A DNA stretch of 64,000 nucleotides from Brevundimonas sp. SORGH_AS_0993 (GCF_030818545.1 NZ_JAUTAH010000001.1:377001-441000); one strand, 5' to 3'. Shown: positions 8,407-18,798, counted from the first letter of the stretch. The notes: generated from the sequence alone by a model not told the origin. A program made the numbers and translations.

Positions 8407-10863
8407 TCAGAAACTGTAGCTCAAACGTCCGTAGAAGAACCGGCCATTGAAGCCATAGGGCGAATAGCTGGGGAAACCGACCGAGCCGGTGGCGCCATTG
8501 ACGTTCGTCGGGGTGGCGTTCGGATATTCGTCGGTCAGGTTGTTGACGCCGACGGCCAGAGACACGCCGAAGGGCAGGGTGTAGCGACCCTCGATATCGA
8601 CCAGTACGGCGTCCCCCGTTTCGTAGTCCAGTGTCGCGTTGTTGTTTGCGACCAGCACACTGTCATAGCTGGTGCCCCGCAGGGTCGCGCCGAAATCATC
8701 CAGAGACCAGTCGACGCTGGCGACGATCTTTTTCTCTGGCGTTCCTTGTTCGAAGGACAATTTGGAAGACCGATCAAACAGGAAGTCGCCGGCCGGGGCG
8801 ATCGCCAGGTTGCTGGGGACAGGCGGCGTTCGCGTCACCTCGGTTTTGTTGAAGTTGCCGGCCAAAGTGAAATCGAAACGACCGAAATTCTGAGTCGTTC
8901 GATAACGCCCGACGACGTCCACCCCGCTCGTGACCGTATTGACGCCATTGAGGAAGAAGCGGGCGCCGGTCACGCCATAAGGCGCCAGAAGAGCCTGAAT
9001 CGCCGTCGTCGATGCGGGGGGTTGGCTGGGCCGCGAAACGCCCAAGGTTTCAGAATAGATGATCCGATTGTCGACCTCGATTCGATAGGTGTCGAGCGTC
9101 AGCTCGAACCCGCTGTTGCGGTAGACCGCGCCGGCCGAATAGTTGGTCGAGGTTTCAGGCTCCAAAGGCTTGGCGCCCAGGGCGATGGCGATCGGATCGT
9201 TCACCCGATAGGTGCCGTTCTGTTGCAGCACCACACCACTCTGGGTCGCCACAAGATTGGTGGCGACATAGCTGAAATACTGCTGCTGCAAGGCCGGTGA
9301 TTTGAAGCCTGTCGAGATGGAGCCGCGCAGGGCGAAGGAGGGCGTGAAATCGTAGCGCATCGCCATCTTGCCGGTGAACTGGTCGCCGAAGTCGGAATAG
9401 TCCTCGTAGCGGCCGGCGACCCCGACGGTGAACTGCTCGGAGAACCGACCTTCCAGATCAAGATAAGCGCTGACGTTGTGGCGATCGACATCGACGGCGT
9501 TGGACGGTGCAAAGCCGGGGAAGCCCTGGGAACCCGACCCGCCGGTCGCCACTGGCCCCTTGTTATAGGACGTCGGCTCGCCTTCCGCGACGCTGAAGTC
9601 TTCACGGCGGTATTCCACGCCAAAGGCGACGTTCAGGGGTTCATAGAGATTGACCTCGACCTTTTTGAGCGCGTCGATGTCGACGGTCAGTTGGCCATAG
9701 CTCAAGGACCCGGCGTAGAACTGGGTCTGCGACGCCGCGCCGTATGAGGCGTTCAGCGAGTTGAGGACATTATAGTCCAGTTCGTTACGGCCATAGCCAA
9801 CCGAAACGTCCCAGTCGAAGCCCAGCGCCGGACCCTTTGCACCGCCGTAGATATTATAGTCGACGATGTCTGCGGCGATGATCGGCAGGAAGCCGTTCGG
9901 ATAGATGGCCGTAACGTTGTTGGAGTTGTTGTAGGCGCGCGCCGTCGCTGCCGATTCCGACTTGCGGTGCTGATAGCCGCCGAAGGCATAGGCTTCCCAT
10001 TCGCCGGCCAGCGGCTTGCCGGCGTTGAAATAGCCGGAATAGGCTTCGGTATAGGGGTCGCCGAAGCGGCCGAGGACGGTGTTCGAACTGCCGTTGCTGA
10101 CGGCGGAAAGTGCGGCGTAGTCGGATCGGTTTGTAGGCTGACGCTTCTGCGCTTCGCCCGACAAGGTCAGGAAGCCGTCGCCGAACAGAGGCAGGCCGAC
10201 CCAGCCGGCCACCGAGGTCTGTTCGCCGTCCCGGCGGCTGTGGCTGCCGCGCGCGGTGTCGAAATCGGTGTCATAGATGCCATAGTTGGCGGTGACGCCG
10301 CCACCGCTGGAAGCTTGCCGCAGACGCAGGTTGATAACCCCTGCGATAGCGTCGGCGCCGTACTGGGCCGATGCGCCGTCGCGCAGCACTTCCACTGACG
10401 CCAGGCTGATCGAGGGAATGGAGTTCAGGTCAAAGGCGGTCGAACCGCGGCCGATGTTGCCGTTGACGTTGACCAGGGCGCCGACGTGGCCGCGCTGGCC
10501 GTTGAGAAGCACCAATGTCTGGTCGGGCGCCAAGCCGCGCAGCGTCGCCGGGCGAACATGGTCCGAACCATCCGAGATCGCCGGGCGCGGGAAGTTGATC
10601 GAGGGTGCCGTTGCCGCAAGCGCAGCGGCCAGTTCGGTCCCCGTGCCCTGTTTGGTCAGCGTCTCCCCGCTGATGACATCGACAGGTGCGATCGTGTCCA
10701 GTCGGCTTCGGCCGACGGTGCGAGTTCCGGTGACGACGATCTCCCCCACTTCAGTGGTCTCGGAAGACGAAGGCGTCGCCTGGGCGAAGGCCGACGAGGC
10801 GGCGAAGAGAGCAGTGGTCGAGGCGAAGGCCAGGAGGACCGCACGGCCATGTCCGAATTGCAT
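8407..10863 (-). CDS. TonB-dependent outer-membrane receptor 1 (tandem paralogue)
   Basis: 818 residues. A signal peptide ends near SSAFAQA (residue 28). A TonB-box-like segment VGEIVVTGTR lies at about 41-50. The plug domain contains RPATLRGLAPDQTLVLLNGQR and VEVLRDGASAQYGADAIAGVINL, the canonical plug signatures. A 22-strand barrel region follows, finishing with an aromatic terminal residue (GRLSYSF) as needed for BAM insertion. The next gene upstream (11171-13606) is a full-length paralogue sharing the same layout and many identical blocks, so the pair looks like a tandem duplication. Each copy has its own terminator and long upstream region, arguing for separate regulation. Substrate unknown; no periplasmic or inner-membrane transporter is adjacent. 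Confidence 0.95.
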   Translation of the reverse strand: MQFGHGRAVLLAFASTTALFAASSAFAQATPSSSETTEVGEIVVTGTRTVGRSRLDTIAPVDVISGETLTKQGTGTELAAALAATAPSINFPRPAISDGSDHVRPATLRGLAPDQTLVLLNGQRGHVGALVNVNGNIGRGSTAFDLNSIPSISLASVEVLRDGASAQYGADAIAGVINLRLRQASSGGGVTANYGIYDTDFDTARGSHSRRDGEQTSVAGWVGLPLFGDGFLTLSGEAQKRQPTNRSDYAALSAVSNGSSNTVLGRFGDPYTEAYSGYFNAGKPLAGEWEAYAFGGYQHRKSESAATARAYNNSNNVTAIYPNGFLPIIAADIVDYNIYGGAKGPALGFDWDVSVGYGRNELDYNVLNSLNASYGAASQTQFYAGSLSYGQLTVDIDALKKVEVNLYEPLNVAFGVEYRREDFSVAEGEPTSYNKGPVATGGSGSQGFPGFAPSNAVDVDRHNVSAYLDLEGRFSEQFTVGVAGRYEDYSDFGDQFTGKMAMRYDFTPSFALRGSISTGFKSPALQQQYFSYVATNLVATQSGVVLQQNGTYRVNDPIAIALGAKPLEPETSTNYSAGAVYRNSGFELTLDTYRIEVDNRIIYSETLGVSRPSQPPASTTAIQALLAPYGVTGARFFLNGVNTVTSGVDVVGRYRTTQNFGRFDFTLAGNFNKTEVTRTPPVPSNLAIAPAGDFLFDRSSKLSFEQGTPEKKIVASVDWSLDDFGATLRGTSYDSVLVANNNATLDYETGDAVLVDIEGRYTLPFGVSLAVGVNNLTDEYPNATPTNVNGATGSVGFPSYSPYGFNGRFFYGRLSYSF

Positions 10864-11170
10864 TGATTATCCCCGGTAGAATGCGTGACGGCCATGTGAT
10901 CGGATGCTCGACAGGCCGTCATGCCGTCATCCTCGGCCGAAAACGGGACGCAAAATTATTGCGCCTATCCGTGGATGTCGGGCCGCCATCGAAGGCTGCG
11001 GCCCCTAGGGGCATGTCGTCAAGCAAACTTCGTGTTCAGGTCGCGTCTCCGAGATCAACGATCTTTTCTTGTTGCAAACTTGTCATAACAGGGGCAGCCC
11101 GGCTGGCCGAAGAAAAAGGGGCGCGACCTTTCGGCGTGCGCCCCTCGTCGTCCTTACTCTTAGGCTAGGC
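10864..11170. other. Intergenic region between the tandem TonB receptors
   Basis: The 307 bp hold the upstream region of receptor 1 (left; GGGGAT ribosome-binding site just before its ATG at 10863) and the terminator of receptor 2 (right, 11118-11144). The middle is rich in short GCCGTCA-type direct and inverted words near 10890-10935, but I see no clear operator, riboswitch or small gene. Confidence 0.6.
11118..11144 (-). terminator. Rho-independent terminator after TonB receptor 2
   Basis: A 7-bp GC stem, GGGGCGC (11118-11124) with GCGCCCC (11138-11144), extended by weaker pairing in the loop. On the minus strand it is followed by five Ts. It lies 26 nt after the receptor stop. Confidence 0.8.
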
Positions 11171-13606
11171 TCACCACTTCAGGGCGATGCGGCCGTAAAC
11201 GAAGCGGCCGTTGAAGCCGTAGGGAGAGAAGTTGGAGAATGGGAAGGCCCCCGAAGTGTTGTTGGCCCGCAGAACCTGGCGCGGGTATTCGTCCAGCACA
11301 TTGTCGGCGCCGACGGCCAGGGTCAGGCGATCAGTAAGCTGATAACGCGCTTCCACGTCCACCACGACCCCGACGCCCAACTGCAGGTCCGTGGCCTCGG
11401 TCGCACCGGGCGCCAGGACGTCGCCATAGCCGGTGACGCGGAAGGTGCCGCCCAGCTTGTCGCGCGTGAAGTCGGTCTGGAACACGGTCTTCCAGGGGGG
11501 CGTGCCTTCTTCGAAGCGCAGGGTCGCCTGGCGCGCGAACAAGGAGACCGGCGTGGGCAGGATGCCCGAGCGGGTTTCGGGCGTCTTGGTCACGTCGAAG
11601 TCGTTGACGTTAGCCGCCAGGGTGAAATCCAGCGATCCGACCTCCGACAGGACACGATAGCGGGCGACCACGTCCAGCCCTGTCGTCTCCGTATTGACAC
11701 CATTGATGAAGAAGCGGGCGGCGGTCGCGCCATAGGGTTGCAGCAGGTCGAAGATGGCGCGGGCGTTGGTGCCCGACGCCGCAGTGGCGCTGCCGGTCAG
11801 GGTCTCGGACAGGATGATCCGGTCCTTGATGTCGATGCGATAGGCGTCGGCCGTCAGCTCGAACGCACCCTTCCGATAGACCAGGCCCAGCGAATAGTTG
11901 GTCGAGGTCTCGGCCTCCAGCGGTGTGCCGCCCAGGGCGACGCCGACCGGGCTGACCGATGGGAAGGTGCCGGTCTCATATGGAACGTTGTTGATGTAGA
12001 GGATGGCCGTCTGGGTGAAGTACTGCTGCTGCAGGCTGGGCGCGCGGAAGCCGGTCGAGATCGCGCCGCGCACAGCGAACGACGGGGTGAAGTCGTAGCG
12101 GGCCGCCAACTTGCCCGACAGATTGTCGCCGAAGTCGGAATAGTTTTCGTAGCGCAGAGCGGCCGAGGCGGTGAAGTTCTCGACCAGTTCGCCTTCCAGA
12201 TCGACATAGACGCCGACGTTGTTGCGATCCTTGTCCACCTCGTTCGCCGGGGTGAAACCGGTAAAGCCGCGCGATCCCCAGTTCAGATCCGTGCCGCCGA
12301 TGTTGAGAAAGGTGCCGCGTTGGTAGGAGCCCGGCTCGCCGGCGCCTATCTGATAGGACTCACGGCGCGCCTCCAGGCCGAAGGCGACGTTCAAGGGGCC
12401 ATAGAGGCCGACCTCGTAGCCGCGGCTGGCGTCGATGCCAAAGACTAGCTGATCGTAGGTCAGGGAGCCGGCGTAGAACTGGGTCGGCGAGGTCGGCCCC
12501 TGCGACGGGTTCAGGGTGTTCTCGACGCTGAAATCGATCTTGTTCCTGCCGTAGCCGAGGTTGATGTCGACGTCGAAGCCGCCGGCCTGACCCTTGACGC
12601 CGCCGGTCGCGGTCCAGTCGGTGGTGTCGGTCAGGATGTAGGGCAGATAGCCGTTCGGATAGACGCGGCCCGAAGTGTAGGCGGGGTTCTGGGCGTTGTC
12701 CGTCGGCGTGCGATAGAAGGCGGCCGCCGAGGCGTCGCGGGTCTGATAGCCGACCCAGCCGTAGGCGTCCCATCCATTGGCCAGCGGCTTGCCGGCGTTC
12801 AGATAGACGGCGAGATCCTCGGACTTGGGATCGCCCTGGCCGCCGCGAACCTGCGCGGGGCTGAAGCGCGGGTCGATGTCGCTGCGGTTCGTGCGATCAC
12901 GGTCGCGGTATTCGACCGACGCCGTCAGGAAGCCGTCCGAGCCCAGGCTGAAGCCCTGCCAGCCGGCGACCGTCAGAGCCTCGCCGTCCTTCAGATCCTG
13001 GCCGCCGCCGTAGTAGCCCGTATAGTCTGTGCGGTAGCCGCCATAGGTGACGCTGGCGCCGCCCCCGCTGGACGCCTGGCGCAGACGCAGGTTCAACACG
13101 CCGGCGATGGCGTCCGAACCGTACTGGGCCGCCGCGCCGTCGCGCAGGACCTCGATCCGTTCGACGGCGGTGGAGGGAATGGCGTTCAGATCGACGGCCG
13201 CCGATCCGCGCCCGACCGAGCCGTTGGTATTGACCAGGGCGGTGGCGTGACGCCGCACGCCATTGACCAGAACCAGGGTCTGGTCCGGCCCCTGGCCGCG
13301 CAGGGTGGCGGGACGGATGGAGTCCGTGCCGTCGGTCGCCGAGGGGCGGGGGAAGTTCAGCGCGGGGACCGTGGCGGCCAACTGCGTGGCCAATTCGGTC
13401 GAGCCGCGCTGTTGCAGGGTTTCGGCGGTCACGACATCGACAGGCGCGACGGAGTCGAGGCGCGAGCGGTTTTGAACGCGGGTGCCGGTGACGACGATGT
13501 CATCGACGCTGTCGGCCTGGGTCTGTTGTTGGGCGAGGGCGGGGGTAGCGGCGATCAGAGCGAAGGCGGAAGCCGTGATCAGCAGGGCGGAGGCGGATTG
13601 GCGCAT
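11171..13606 (-). CDS. TonB-dependent outer-membrane receptor 2 (tandem paralogue)
   Basis: 811 residues. A signal peptide is cleaved near TPALAQQQ (residue 25), with a TonB-box-like DDIVVTGTR at about 34-42. The plug carries RPATLRGQGPDQTLVLVNGVR and VLRDGAAAQYGSDAIAGVLNL. The barrel ends in an aromatic residue (RIALKW). It shares architecture and long near-identical stretches with the receptor at 8407-10863, including SLQQQYF and FFINGVNT-type segments, so both probably import related ligands energised by TonB-ExbBD. The ligand cannot be deduced. The gene is isolated: divergent spacing upstream and a terminator downstream. Confidence 0.95.
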   Translation of the reverse strand: MRQSASALLITASAFALIAATPALAQQQTQADSVDDIVVTGTRVQNRSRLDSVAPVDVVTAETLQQRGSTELATQLAATVPALNFPRPSATDGTDSIRPATLRGQGPDQTLVLVNGVRRHATALVNTNGSVGRGSAAVDLNAIPSTAVERIEVLRDGAAAQYGSDAIAGVLNLRLRQASSGGGASVTYGGYRTDYTGYYGGGQDLKDGEALTVAGWQGFSLGSDGFLTASVEYRDRDRTNRSDIDPRFSPAQVRGGQGDPKSEDLAVYLNAGKPLANGWDAYGWVGYQTRDASAAAFYRTPTDNAQNPAYTSGRVYPNGYLPYILTDTTDWTATGGVKGQAGGFDVDINLGYGRNKIDFSVENTLNPSQGPTSPTQFYAGSLTYDQLVFGIDASRGYEVGLYGPLNVAFGLEARRESYQIGAGEPGSYQRGTFLNIGGTDLNWGSRGFTGFTPANEVDKDRNNVGVYVDLEGELVENFTASAALRYENYSDFGDNLSGKLAARYDFTPSFAVRGAISTGFRAPSLQQQYFTQTAILYINNVPYETGTFPSVSPVGVALGGTPLEAETSTNYSLGLVYRKGAFELTADAYRIDIKDRIILSETLTGSATAASGTNARAIFDLLQPYGATAARFFINGVNTETTGLDVVARYRVLSEVGSLDFTLAANVNDFDVTKTPETRSGILPTPVSLFARQATLRFEEGTPPWKTVFQTDFTRDKLGGTFRVTGYGDVLAPGATEATDLQLGVGVVVDVEARYQLTDRLTLAVGADNVLDEYPRQVLRANNTSGAFPFSNFSPYGFNGRFVYGRIALKW

Positions 13607-13998
13607 GGGGAGAGAGTCCTGTTTCTTGGTCTTGGCGCGTGTGCGGCTTGGTCGCCGTCTTGGGTAATCGGGTGTTCGAGGTCTTCGATCAGCACAGGGC
13701 GGCAGGCCGACATCGCCTGTGTCGGCGCAGAAAAACTGCGGGGTCTAGTGCATGAGGCATGGCGGGCTCCTGCCATCGACAGGCGACGGCGTCAGGTTTC
13801 ATGGCCATATCAGGGCCGTCTCGTGGCGGGTCAATCAGTGACGGCGACCATGTTTCCTGATGCAAGGCGTTAGATTATCTATCTACCGGCTGGTTCGCAG
13901 CCGATCTTCCGCCTCTTCACGGACAGCAAAAAGGGCGCGTCCCCTGCGGAACGCGCCCTTGATGTCTTTGCCGGTCCGGTCCGAAGACCGGGCAGGGA
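13607..13998. other. Upstream region of TonB receptor 2 and 3' region of rplI
   Basis: 392 bp without a convincing gene. The left part is the leader of receptor 2 (AGGA-type ribosome-binding site before 13606). The right end holds the rplI terminator at 13931-13960. Short open frames here lack ribosome-binding sites and familiar sequence. No obvious dyad operator was seen. Confidence 0.55.
13931..13960 (-). terminator. Terminator of the rpsF-rpsR-rplI operon
   Basis: A perfect 10-bp stem, AAGGGCGCGT (13931-13940) with ACGCGCCCTT (13951-13960), and a 10-nt loop. On the minus strand it is followed by a run of five Ts. It is 38 nt past the rplI stop. Confidence 0.88.
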
Positions 13999-14583
13999 TC
14001 AGGCTTCGTCGCCGAAGCCTTCCTGTTGGCCGGCGCCGCCTTCGATCAGCTCCTGGGCCGATTGCTCGGCGGCCTGGCGCTCGTCGTCGAACTGGCTGCG
14101 GATCACGTCCTCGCCCTTGGCTTGACGCTCAGCTTCATCGGCCGAACGGGCGATGTTGATCTTGACCACAGCGCGGACTTCGGCGTGCAGGCGAACCGGC
14201 ACTTCGTGAACGCCCAAGGTCTTGATCGCCGTATTCAGGACGACTTGCGAACGCTCGACCTTGCCGCCTTCAGCCTGGATGGCTTCGGCGACGTCGCGGC
14301 CTGCGACCGAACCGTACAGTTGGCCGGTTTCGCCGGCCTGACGGATCATGACGTAGGTCTGGCCGTCGATCTTGTCGGCGACCTTCTGTGCGTCGGCCTT
14401 GTTCTTCTCGTTGCGCTGCTCGATGGCGGCGCGGTCGAGTTCGAAGGCCTTAAGGTTGGCGGCGGTGGCCCGACGGGCCTTGTCGCGCGGCAGAAGGAAG
14501 TTGCGGGCGAAGCCGTCCTTGACAGTGACGACGTCGCCGATGGCGCCGAGGTTATCGACGCGTTCCAGCAGAACGACCTTCAT
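13999..14583 (-). CDS. rplI: 50S ribosomal protein L9
   Basis: 194 residues starting [19 protein letters not shown], with the classical L9 N-domain signature [22 protein letters not shown] long connecting helix (about 45-75) leads to the C-terminal rRNA-binding domain ([16 protein letters not shown], then [11 protein letters not shown]). The last 45 residues are an acidic, Gln/Glu-rich extension beyond the usual 148-residue bacterial length, as is common in alphaproteobacteria. Third gene of the rpsF-rpsR-rplI operon, one base after the rpsR stop. Confidence 0.98.
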   Translation of the reverse strand: MKVVLLERVDNLGAIGDVVTVKDGFARNFLLPRDKARRATAANLKAFELDRAAIEQRNEKNKADAQKVADKIDGQTYVMIRQAGETGQLYGSVAGRDVAEAIQAEGGKVERSQVVLNTAIKTLGVHEVPVRLHAEVRAVVKINIARSADEAERQAKGEDVIRSQFDDERQAAEQSAQELIEGGAGQQEGFGDEA

Positions 14584-14584
14584 C

Positions 14585-14863
14585 TTACTTCACCACATAC
14601 GGCAGGAGGGCCAGATAGCGGGCGCGCTTGATGGCCTTGGCCAGTTCGCGCTGCTTCTTCTGGGAGACGGCGGTGATGCGCGAAGGCACGATCTTGCCGC
14701 GTTCGGAAACGTAGCGCTGCAGCAGCTTCACGTCCTTGTAGTCGATCTTCGGCGCATTGGCGCCCGAGAACGGGCACACCTTGCGGCGACGATAGAAGGG
14801 GCGGCGGCCGGCGGAGCCGGAGCCGGCCGGGGCGCCCGGAGTGGGGGCAGTCGTATCGGTCAT
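14585..14863 (-). CDS. rpsR: 30S ribosomal protein S18
   Basis: 92 residues. A Gly/Ala/Pro-rich N-terminal extension (about 20 residues) precedes the conserved core ([15 protein letters not shown], then [19 protein letters not shown] and [16 protein letters not shown]). S18 pairs with S6 on the 30S platform, and the rpsF gene is 12 nt upstream in the same operon. Length and order are normal. Confidence 0.98.
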   Translation of the reverse strand: MTDTTAPTPGAPAGSGSAGRRPFYRRRKVCPFSGANAPKIDYKDVKLLQRYVSERGKIVPSRITAVSQKKQRELAKAIKRARYLALLPYVVK

Positions 14864-14875
14864 GTTCCGGTTTCC

Positions 14876-15262
14876 TTATTCGGCGTCGGCGACGGCGTCT
14901 TCGCGCGGCGAACGTTCACGTTCACGCTCGCGTTCACGCTCGCGGCGGGCCAGCAGGGGCGACAGTTCCAGGTCGAGTTCCTCGACGCGGACGGTCAGCC
15001 AGCGCAGCACGTCTTCGTTGATCGACAGCTGACGCTCGACCTCGGCCATGGCGGCCGGAGGGGCGTCGACGGCCAGCAGCGAATAGTGAGCCTTGCGGTT
15101 CTTCTTCACGCGGTACGTCAGATTGCGCAGACCCCAGTACTCGATCTTGGCGACCGAACCGCCACCGGCGACGATCAGATCCTTGATGGTGTCGTTCAGC
15201 GCTTCGGCCTGTTGCGCCGAGATGTCCTGGCGCGTCATGACCGTGTGCTCGTAAAGAGCCAT
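14876..15262 (-). CDS. rpsF: 30S ribosomal protein S6
   Basis: 128 residues from the ATG at 15262 ([20 protein letters not shown]). GGGAG lies about 8 nt upstream. A longer open frame continues upstream but is out of family. The S6 core ([21 protein letters not shown], then [17 protein letters not shown]) is complete. The C-terminus carries a run of alternating Arg-Glu pairs (about residues 107-117) followed by an acidic tail. This low-complexity tail is reminiscent of the modifiable acidic tail of E. coli S6 but is not homologous to it. First gene of the rpsF-rpsR-rplI operon, with a leader of roughly 150 nt. Confidence 0.97.
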   Translation of the reverse strand: MALYEHTVMTRQDISAQQAEALNDTIKDLIVAGGGSVAKIEYWGLRNLTYRVKKNRKAHYSLLAVDAPPAAMAEVERQLSINEDVLRWLTVRVEELDLELSPLLARRERERERERERSPREDAVADAE

Positions 15263-15415
15263 GCGGTAGTCTCCCTTGTGGGCGTCGGCGCGGAAACGAC
15301 CGGGTAAGTCGGTCTCCACGATGGCTCCTGGCGCGGCGGCCGGACCGAACGTCCAACCCTTTGGTGTTCCGCAGCAGGACCGAAGCCCTGGAAAGCGGGC
15401 GCGTATAGGGGAAAA

Positions 15416-15440
15416 GGGGCGAGGAGGCAAGCCGCGCCCC
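15416..15440 (-). terminator. Terminator of mgtE
   Basis: GGGGC (15416-15420) pairs with GCCCC (15436-15440) around a partly self-complementary loop. A-rich sequence lies on the left and five Ts on the right, so it can act in either orientation. Its likely role is to end mgtE, whose stop lies 14 nt away. Confidence 0.7.
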
Positions 15441-15453
15441 TTTTTCGTCGAGC

Positions 15454-16821
15454 CTAAAGCAATGTGCCGCGCAGAATCAGAAGGGCCACGCTGAAATAGA
15501 TCACCAGTCCGGTGACATCGACCAAGGTGGCTACAAAAGGCGCCGAGGCGCTGGCGGGGTCGAAACCCAGCCGCTTCAGCAGGAAGGGCAGCATCGATCC
15601 GGCGACCGAACCGAAGGTGACGATGCCGACAAGGCCCAGAGCCACCGTCAGGGCGATCAACGGCCAATGGACGCCGTAGTCGAAGATTCCCAGACCCTGC
15701 CATGCTCCGATGCGGATCATGCCGATGACGCCGAGGCTGGCGCCCAGGGCGACGCCGACGGGAAGCTCCTTGAAGGCCACGCGCCACCAGTCGCGCAGGC
15801 GAATCTGACCCAAGGCCAAGGCGCGGATCAGAAGCGAGGTCGCCTGTGATCCCGAGTTTCCGCCCGAACTCATGATCAGCGGAATGAACAGGGTCAGCAC
15901 CACGGCCTTGGCCAGTTCGTCCTCATAGTGCTGCATGGCGCTGGCGGTCAGCATCTCGCCGATGAACAGGGCGCCCAGCCAGCCGACCCGTTTGCGATAC
16001 ATCCCCAGAAAGCTGGTCTTCAGATAGGGTTCGGCCGCGCCCTCGACGCCGCCGAACTTTTGAACGTCCTCGCTGCCTTCGGCCAGGATCGCGTCGATCA
16101 CGTCGTCCACCGTGACGATGCCCAGCACTTGGTCGCGGTCGTTGACGACCGGCACGGTCAGAAGGTCGTGGATCGAGATCAGGCGAGCGACTTCTTCCTG
16201 GTCCATGTCGGCATGGACGGTGATCGGCGCCCGCTCCGGCGCCAGGGACAGGATCGGCTGATCCGGCGCTCCGACGATCAACTGGCGCAGGGTCACGACC
16301 TGAAGCAGGGCGCGGGTCTCGGGGGCCAGGACGTGGATGGCGTAGATGGTCTCGCGGGTCTGCTCCACCTCGCGCAGGTGGCGCAGGGTTTCGGCTGCGG
16401 TGAATGTCTCGGGAACGCTGACGAACTCGGTCGTCATCAGACTGCCCGCAGAGCCCTTGCGATAGGCCAGAAGGCGTTTCAACGGCCAGGCGCTGTCGAA
16501 ATCGACGCGACGCAGCAGTTCGGCACGATCCGCATCGTCCAGTTGGCGCAGGACGTCGGCGGCCCGGTCGTCGGCCATTCCGGTCAGGATTTCGCCGGCG
16601 CGACCTTGCGGCAGGGCCTGCAGAAGGCGCCCGGCGCGGGCCAGTTCCGGCCGGTCGAACGCATCGACGGCGCGGTCCAGCGGCAGACGGGCCAGCACGG
16701 CGGCTGCGGTTTCGGCTTCCAGGTCGTTGAGCCGGGTCACAATGTCGGCGGCGTGCGCGTCGAACAGATTGACGAACAGCGTCGGATCGACCGCCCCGGG
16801 CGCGGTGCGGATGTTTTGCAT
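15454..16821 (-). CDS. mgtE: Magnesium transporter MgtE
   Basis: A 455-residue homodimeric Mg2+ channel/transporter of the inner membrane. Order of parts: N-terminal MgtE N domain (superhelical repeats, about 25-130, [13 protein letters not shown]), tandem CBS domains (about 135-255, including [21 protein letters not shown]), a connecting helix, then five membrane segments (about 285-455). The family pore motif region [14 protein letters not shown] is intact. The CBS and N domains close the pore when Mg2+ is high. The gene stands alone, divergent from mccB. Confidence 0.95.
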   Translation of the reverse strand: MQNIRTAPGAVDPTLFVNLFDAHAADIVTRLNDLEAETAAAVLARLPLDRAVDAFDRPELARAGRLLQALPQGRAGEILTGMADDRAADVLRQLDDADRAELLRRVDFDSAWPLKRLLAYRKGSAGSLMTTEFVSVPETFTAAETLRHLREVEQTRETIYAIHVLAPETRALLQVVTLRQLIVGAPDQPILSLAPERAPITVHADMDQEEVARLISIHDLLTVPVVNDRDQVLGIVTVDDVIDAILAEGSEDVQKFGGVEGAAEPYLKTSFLGMYRKRVGWLGALFIGEMLTASAMQHYEDELAKAVVLTLFIPLIMSSGGNSGSQATSLLIRALALGQIRLRDWWRVAFKELPVGVALGASLGVIGMIRIGAWQGLGIFDYGVHWPLIALTVALGLVGIVTFGSVAGSMLPFLLKRLGFDPASASAPFVATLVDVTGLVIYFSVALLILRGTLL

Positions 16822-17155
16822 GGTCTCACCTTTCGAACCGCCGTCGCGGCGGATCGCAGGCGAGAAACCCCGTGGGTTCAGGCCAGCGTCAGCCGAAACG
16901 GCGAAGACAATCGACTACTGTCGCTTGGCATGGGGTTGGGTCCTGTAGATGCGCCGCTCGATTCGACGCGAAGCCGCAATGGACCCGTCGAACGGACGGG
17001 TCAAGCCGTGTCGGCGCGGGCGCGAAAATGCGCGTTTCGGCGGGTGTTCGCAAAATACGGACAGGGTGCGCGTTTGCGCTGCGGCGATAGTGTCGGTAGG
17101 GGCGAGAACGCCGAAGGGCTTTCCCCGGCGGCCAGACCTGCTTACACCTTCGCCC
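16822..17155. other. Divergent promoter region mgtE / mccB
   Basis: 334 bp between divergent genes. It contains a perfect 8-bp hairpin, GACCCGTC (16982-16989) with GACGGGTC (16995-17002), loop 5 nt, with no T tract on either side. This makes it a candidate operator or leader structure rather than a terminator. No small gene is convincing. No known magnesium riboswitch could be recognised by eye. Confidence 0.5.
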
Positions 17156-18748
17156 ATGCCGAAGCTGACGTCAGCGGTCGATCCGCAGAGCCAAAAATAC
17201 AGGACCCTGCACGCGCACAACAGCGCGCTGGTCGCCGAACTGCGCGATCATGTGGCCAGGGCCGCGCGCGGGGGTTCCGACAAGGCCCGCGAGCGGCATA
17301 CGGCGCGGGGCAAGCTATTGCCGCGCGATCGGGTGGAACGGCTGCTGGATCCGGGTTCGCCCTTCCTGGAGATCGGTCAACTGGCCGCGCACGACATGTA
17401 CGACGGCGAGGCGCCGGCGGCGGGCGTGATCGCCGGGATCGGCCGGGTCTCCGGCCGCGAGGTCATGATCGTGGTCAACGATCCGACGGTGAAGGGCGGC
17501 GCCTATTTCCCGATGACGGTGAAGAAGCACCTGCGGGCTCAGGAGATCGCAGAGCAGAACCGCCTGCCGTGCGTCTATCTGGTCGATTCCGGCGGGGCCA
17601 ATCTGCCGCATCAGGCGGAGGTGTTTCCCGACCGCGACCATTTCGGCCGCATCTTCTTCAACCAGGCCCGGATGAGCGCCAAGGGCATCGCGCAGATCGC
17701 CTGCGTCATGGGCCTGTCCACCGCGGGCGGCGCCTATGTGCCGGCCATGTCGGACGAGACGATCATCGTCAGGAACCAGGGGGCCATCTTCCTGGCCGGG
17801 CCGCCGCTGGTGAAGGCGGCGACGGGGGAGGTGATCTCGGCCGAGGAGCTGGGCGGGGCCGAGACGCACGGCCGACGTTCGGGCGTGGTCGATCATGTGG
17901 CCGAGAACGACGAACACGCGCTGGAGATCGTGCGCTCCATCGTCGCCAATCTGAACACAACCAAGGCCGTCCAGATGGATGTGCGCGAACCGCGCGCGCC
18001 GGCCTTCGACGCGGAGGAGCTGTACGGCCTGATCCCAGACGACGTGCGCGCGCCCTATGATGTGCGCGAGGTCATCGCCCGGCTGGTGGACGGGTCGGAG
18101 TTTGACGAGTTCAAGAGCCTGTACGGCTCGACCCTGGTGTGCGGGTTCGCGCGCATCTGGGGCTATCCGGTCGCCATCCTGGCCAACAACGGCGTCATCT
18201 TTTCCGAGAGCGCCCAGAAGGGCGCGCACTTCATCGAACTAGCCTGCAAGCGCAAGATCCCGCTGCTGTTCCTGCAGAATATCTCGGGCTTCATGGTCGG
18301 CGGCAAGTACGAGGCGGGCGGCATCGCCAAGGACGGGGCCAAACTGGTGACGGCCGTGGCCTCGGCCGAGGTTCCCAAGTTCACCGTTCTGATCGGGGGT
18401 AGTTTCGGCGCGGGCAATTACGGCATGTGCGGTCGGGCCTATTCGCCGCGCTTCCTGTTCACCTGGCCCAACAGCCGGATCGGGGTGATGGGTGGAGAAC
18501 AGGCCGCCAGCGTTCTGGCCACCGTGCACCGCGACGCGGAAACCTGGAGCGCCGACGACGCCGAGGCATTCAAGGCGCCGATCCGCCAGAAGTACGAGGA
18601 CGAGGGCAATCCCTATTACGCCACGGCCCGCCTGTGGGACGACGGCGTCATCGACCCGGCCCAGACGCGCGAGGTGCTGGGCCTGGCCATCAGCACCAGC
18701 TTGAACGCCCCGATCCCGGACACGACCTTCGGCCTGTTCCGGATGTAA
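17156..18748 (+). CDS. mccB: Methylcrotonyl-CoA carboxylase, carboxyltransferase (beta) subunit
   Basis: A 530-residue acyl-CoA carboxylase beta subunit that transfers CO2 from biotin to 3-methylcrotonyl-CoA in leucine breakdown. It has two crotonase-like halves. The N-half has [21 protein letters not shown] and the oxyanion region [13 protein letters not shown]. The [24 protein letters not shown] stretch is diagnostic of MCC rather than propionyl-CoA carboxylase. The C-half has [12 protein letters not shown] and [17 protein letters not shown] chose the ATG at 17156, which gives the normal family length. liuC follows after 50 nt, but the biotin-carrying alpha subunit is not in the window, so it must be encoded elsewhere. 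Confidence 0.92.
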   Translation: MPKLTSAVDPQSQKYRTLHAHNSALVAELRDHVARAARGGSDKARERHTARGKLLPRDRVERLLDPGSPFLEIGQLAAHDMYDGEAPAAGVIAGIGRVSGREVMIVVNDPTVKGGAYFPMTVKKHLRAQEIAEQNRLPCVYLVDSGGANLPHQAEVFPDRDHFGRIFFNQARMSAKGIAQIACVMGLSTAGGAYVPAMSDETIIVRNQGAIFLAGPPLVKAATGEVISAEELGGAETHGRRSGVVDHVAENDEHALEIVRSIVANLNTTKAVQMDVREPRAPAFDAEELYGLIPDDVRAPYDVREVIARLVDGSEFDEFKSLYGSTLVCGFARIWGYPVAILANNGVIFSESAQKGAHFIELACKRKIPLLFLQNISGFMVGGKYEAGGIAKDGAKLVTAVASAEVPKFTVLIGGSFGAGNYGMCGRAYSPRFLFTWPNSRIGVMGGEQAASVLATVHRDAETWSADDAEAFKAPIRQKYEDEGNPYYATARLWDDGVIDPAQTREVLGLAISTSLNAPIPDTTFGLFRM

Positions 18749-18798
18749 CCTATTTGTCCGCGCCTCGTTGTGAGCGGACACCCAGTTTGGAGACCCTC

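Noticed and set aside
15263..15410. S6:S18-binding RNA motif in the rpsF leader
   Set aside because: The leader is long enough, but I could not assign the conserved bulge elements convincingly by eye.
16822..17155. Mg2+ riboswitch in the mgtE leader
   Set aside because: A short hairpin exists, but it does not resemble the ykoK or mgtA elements.
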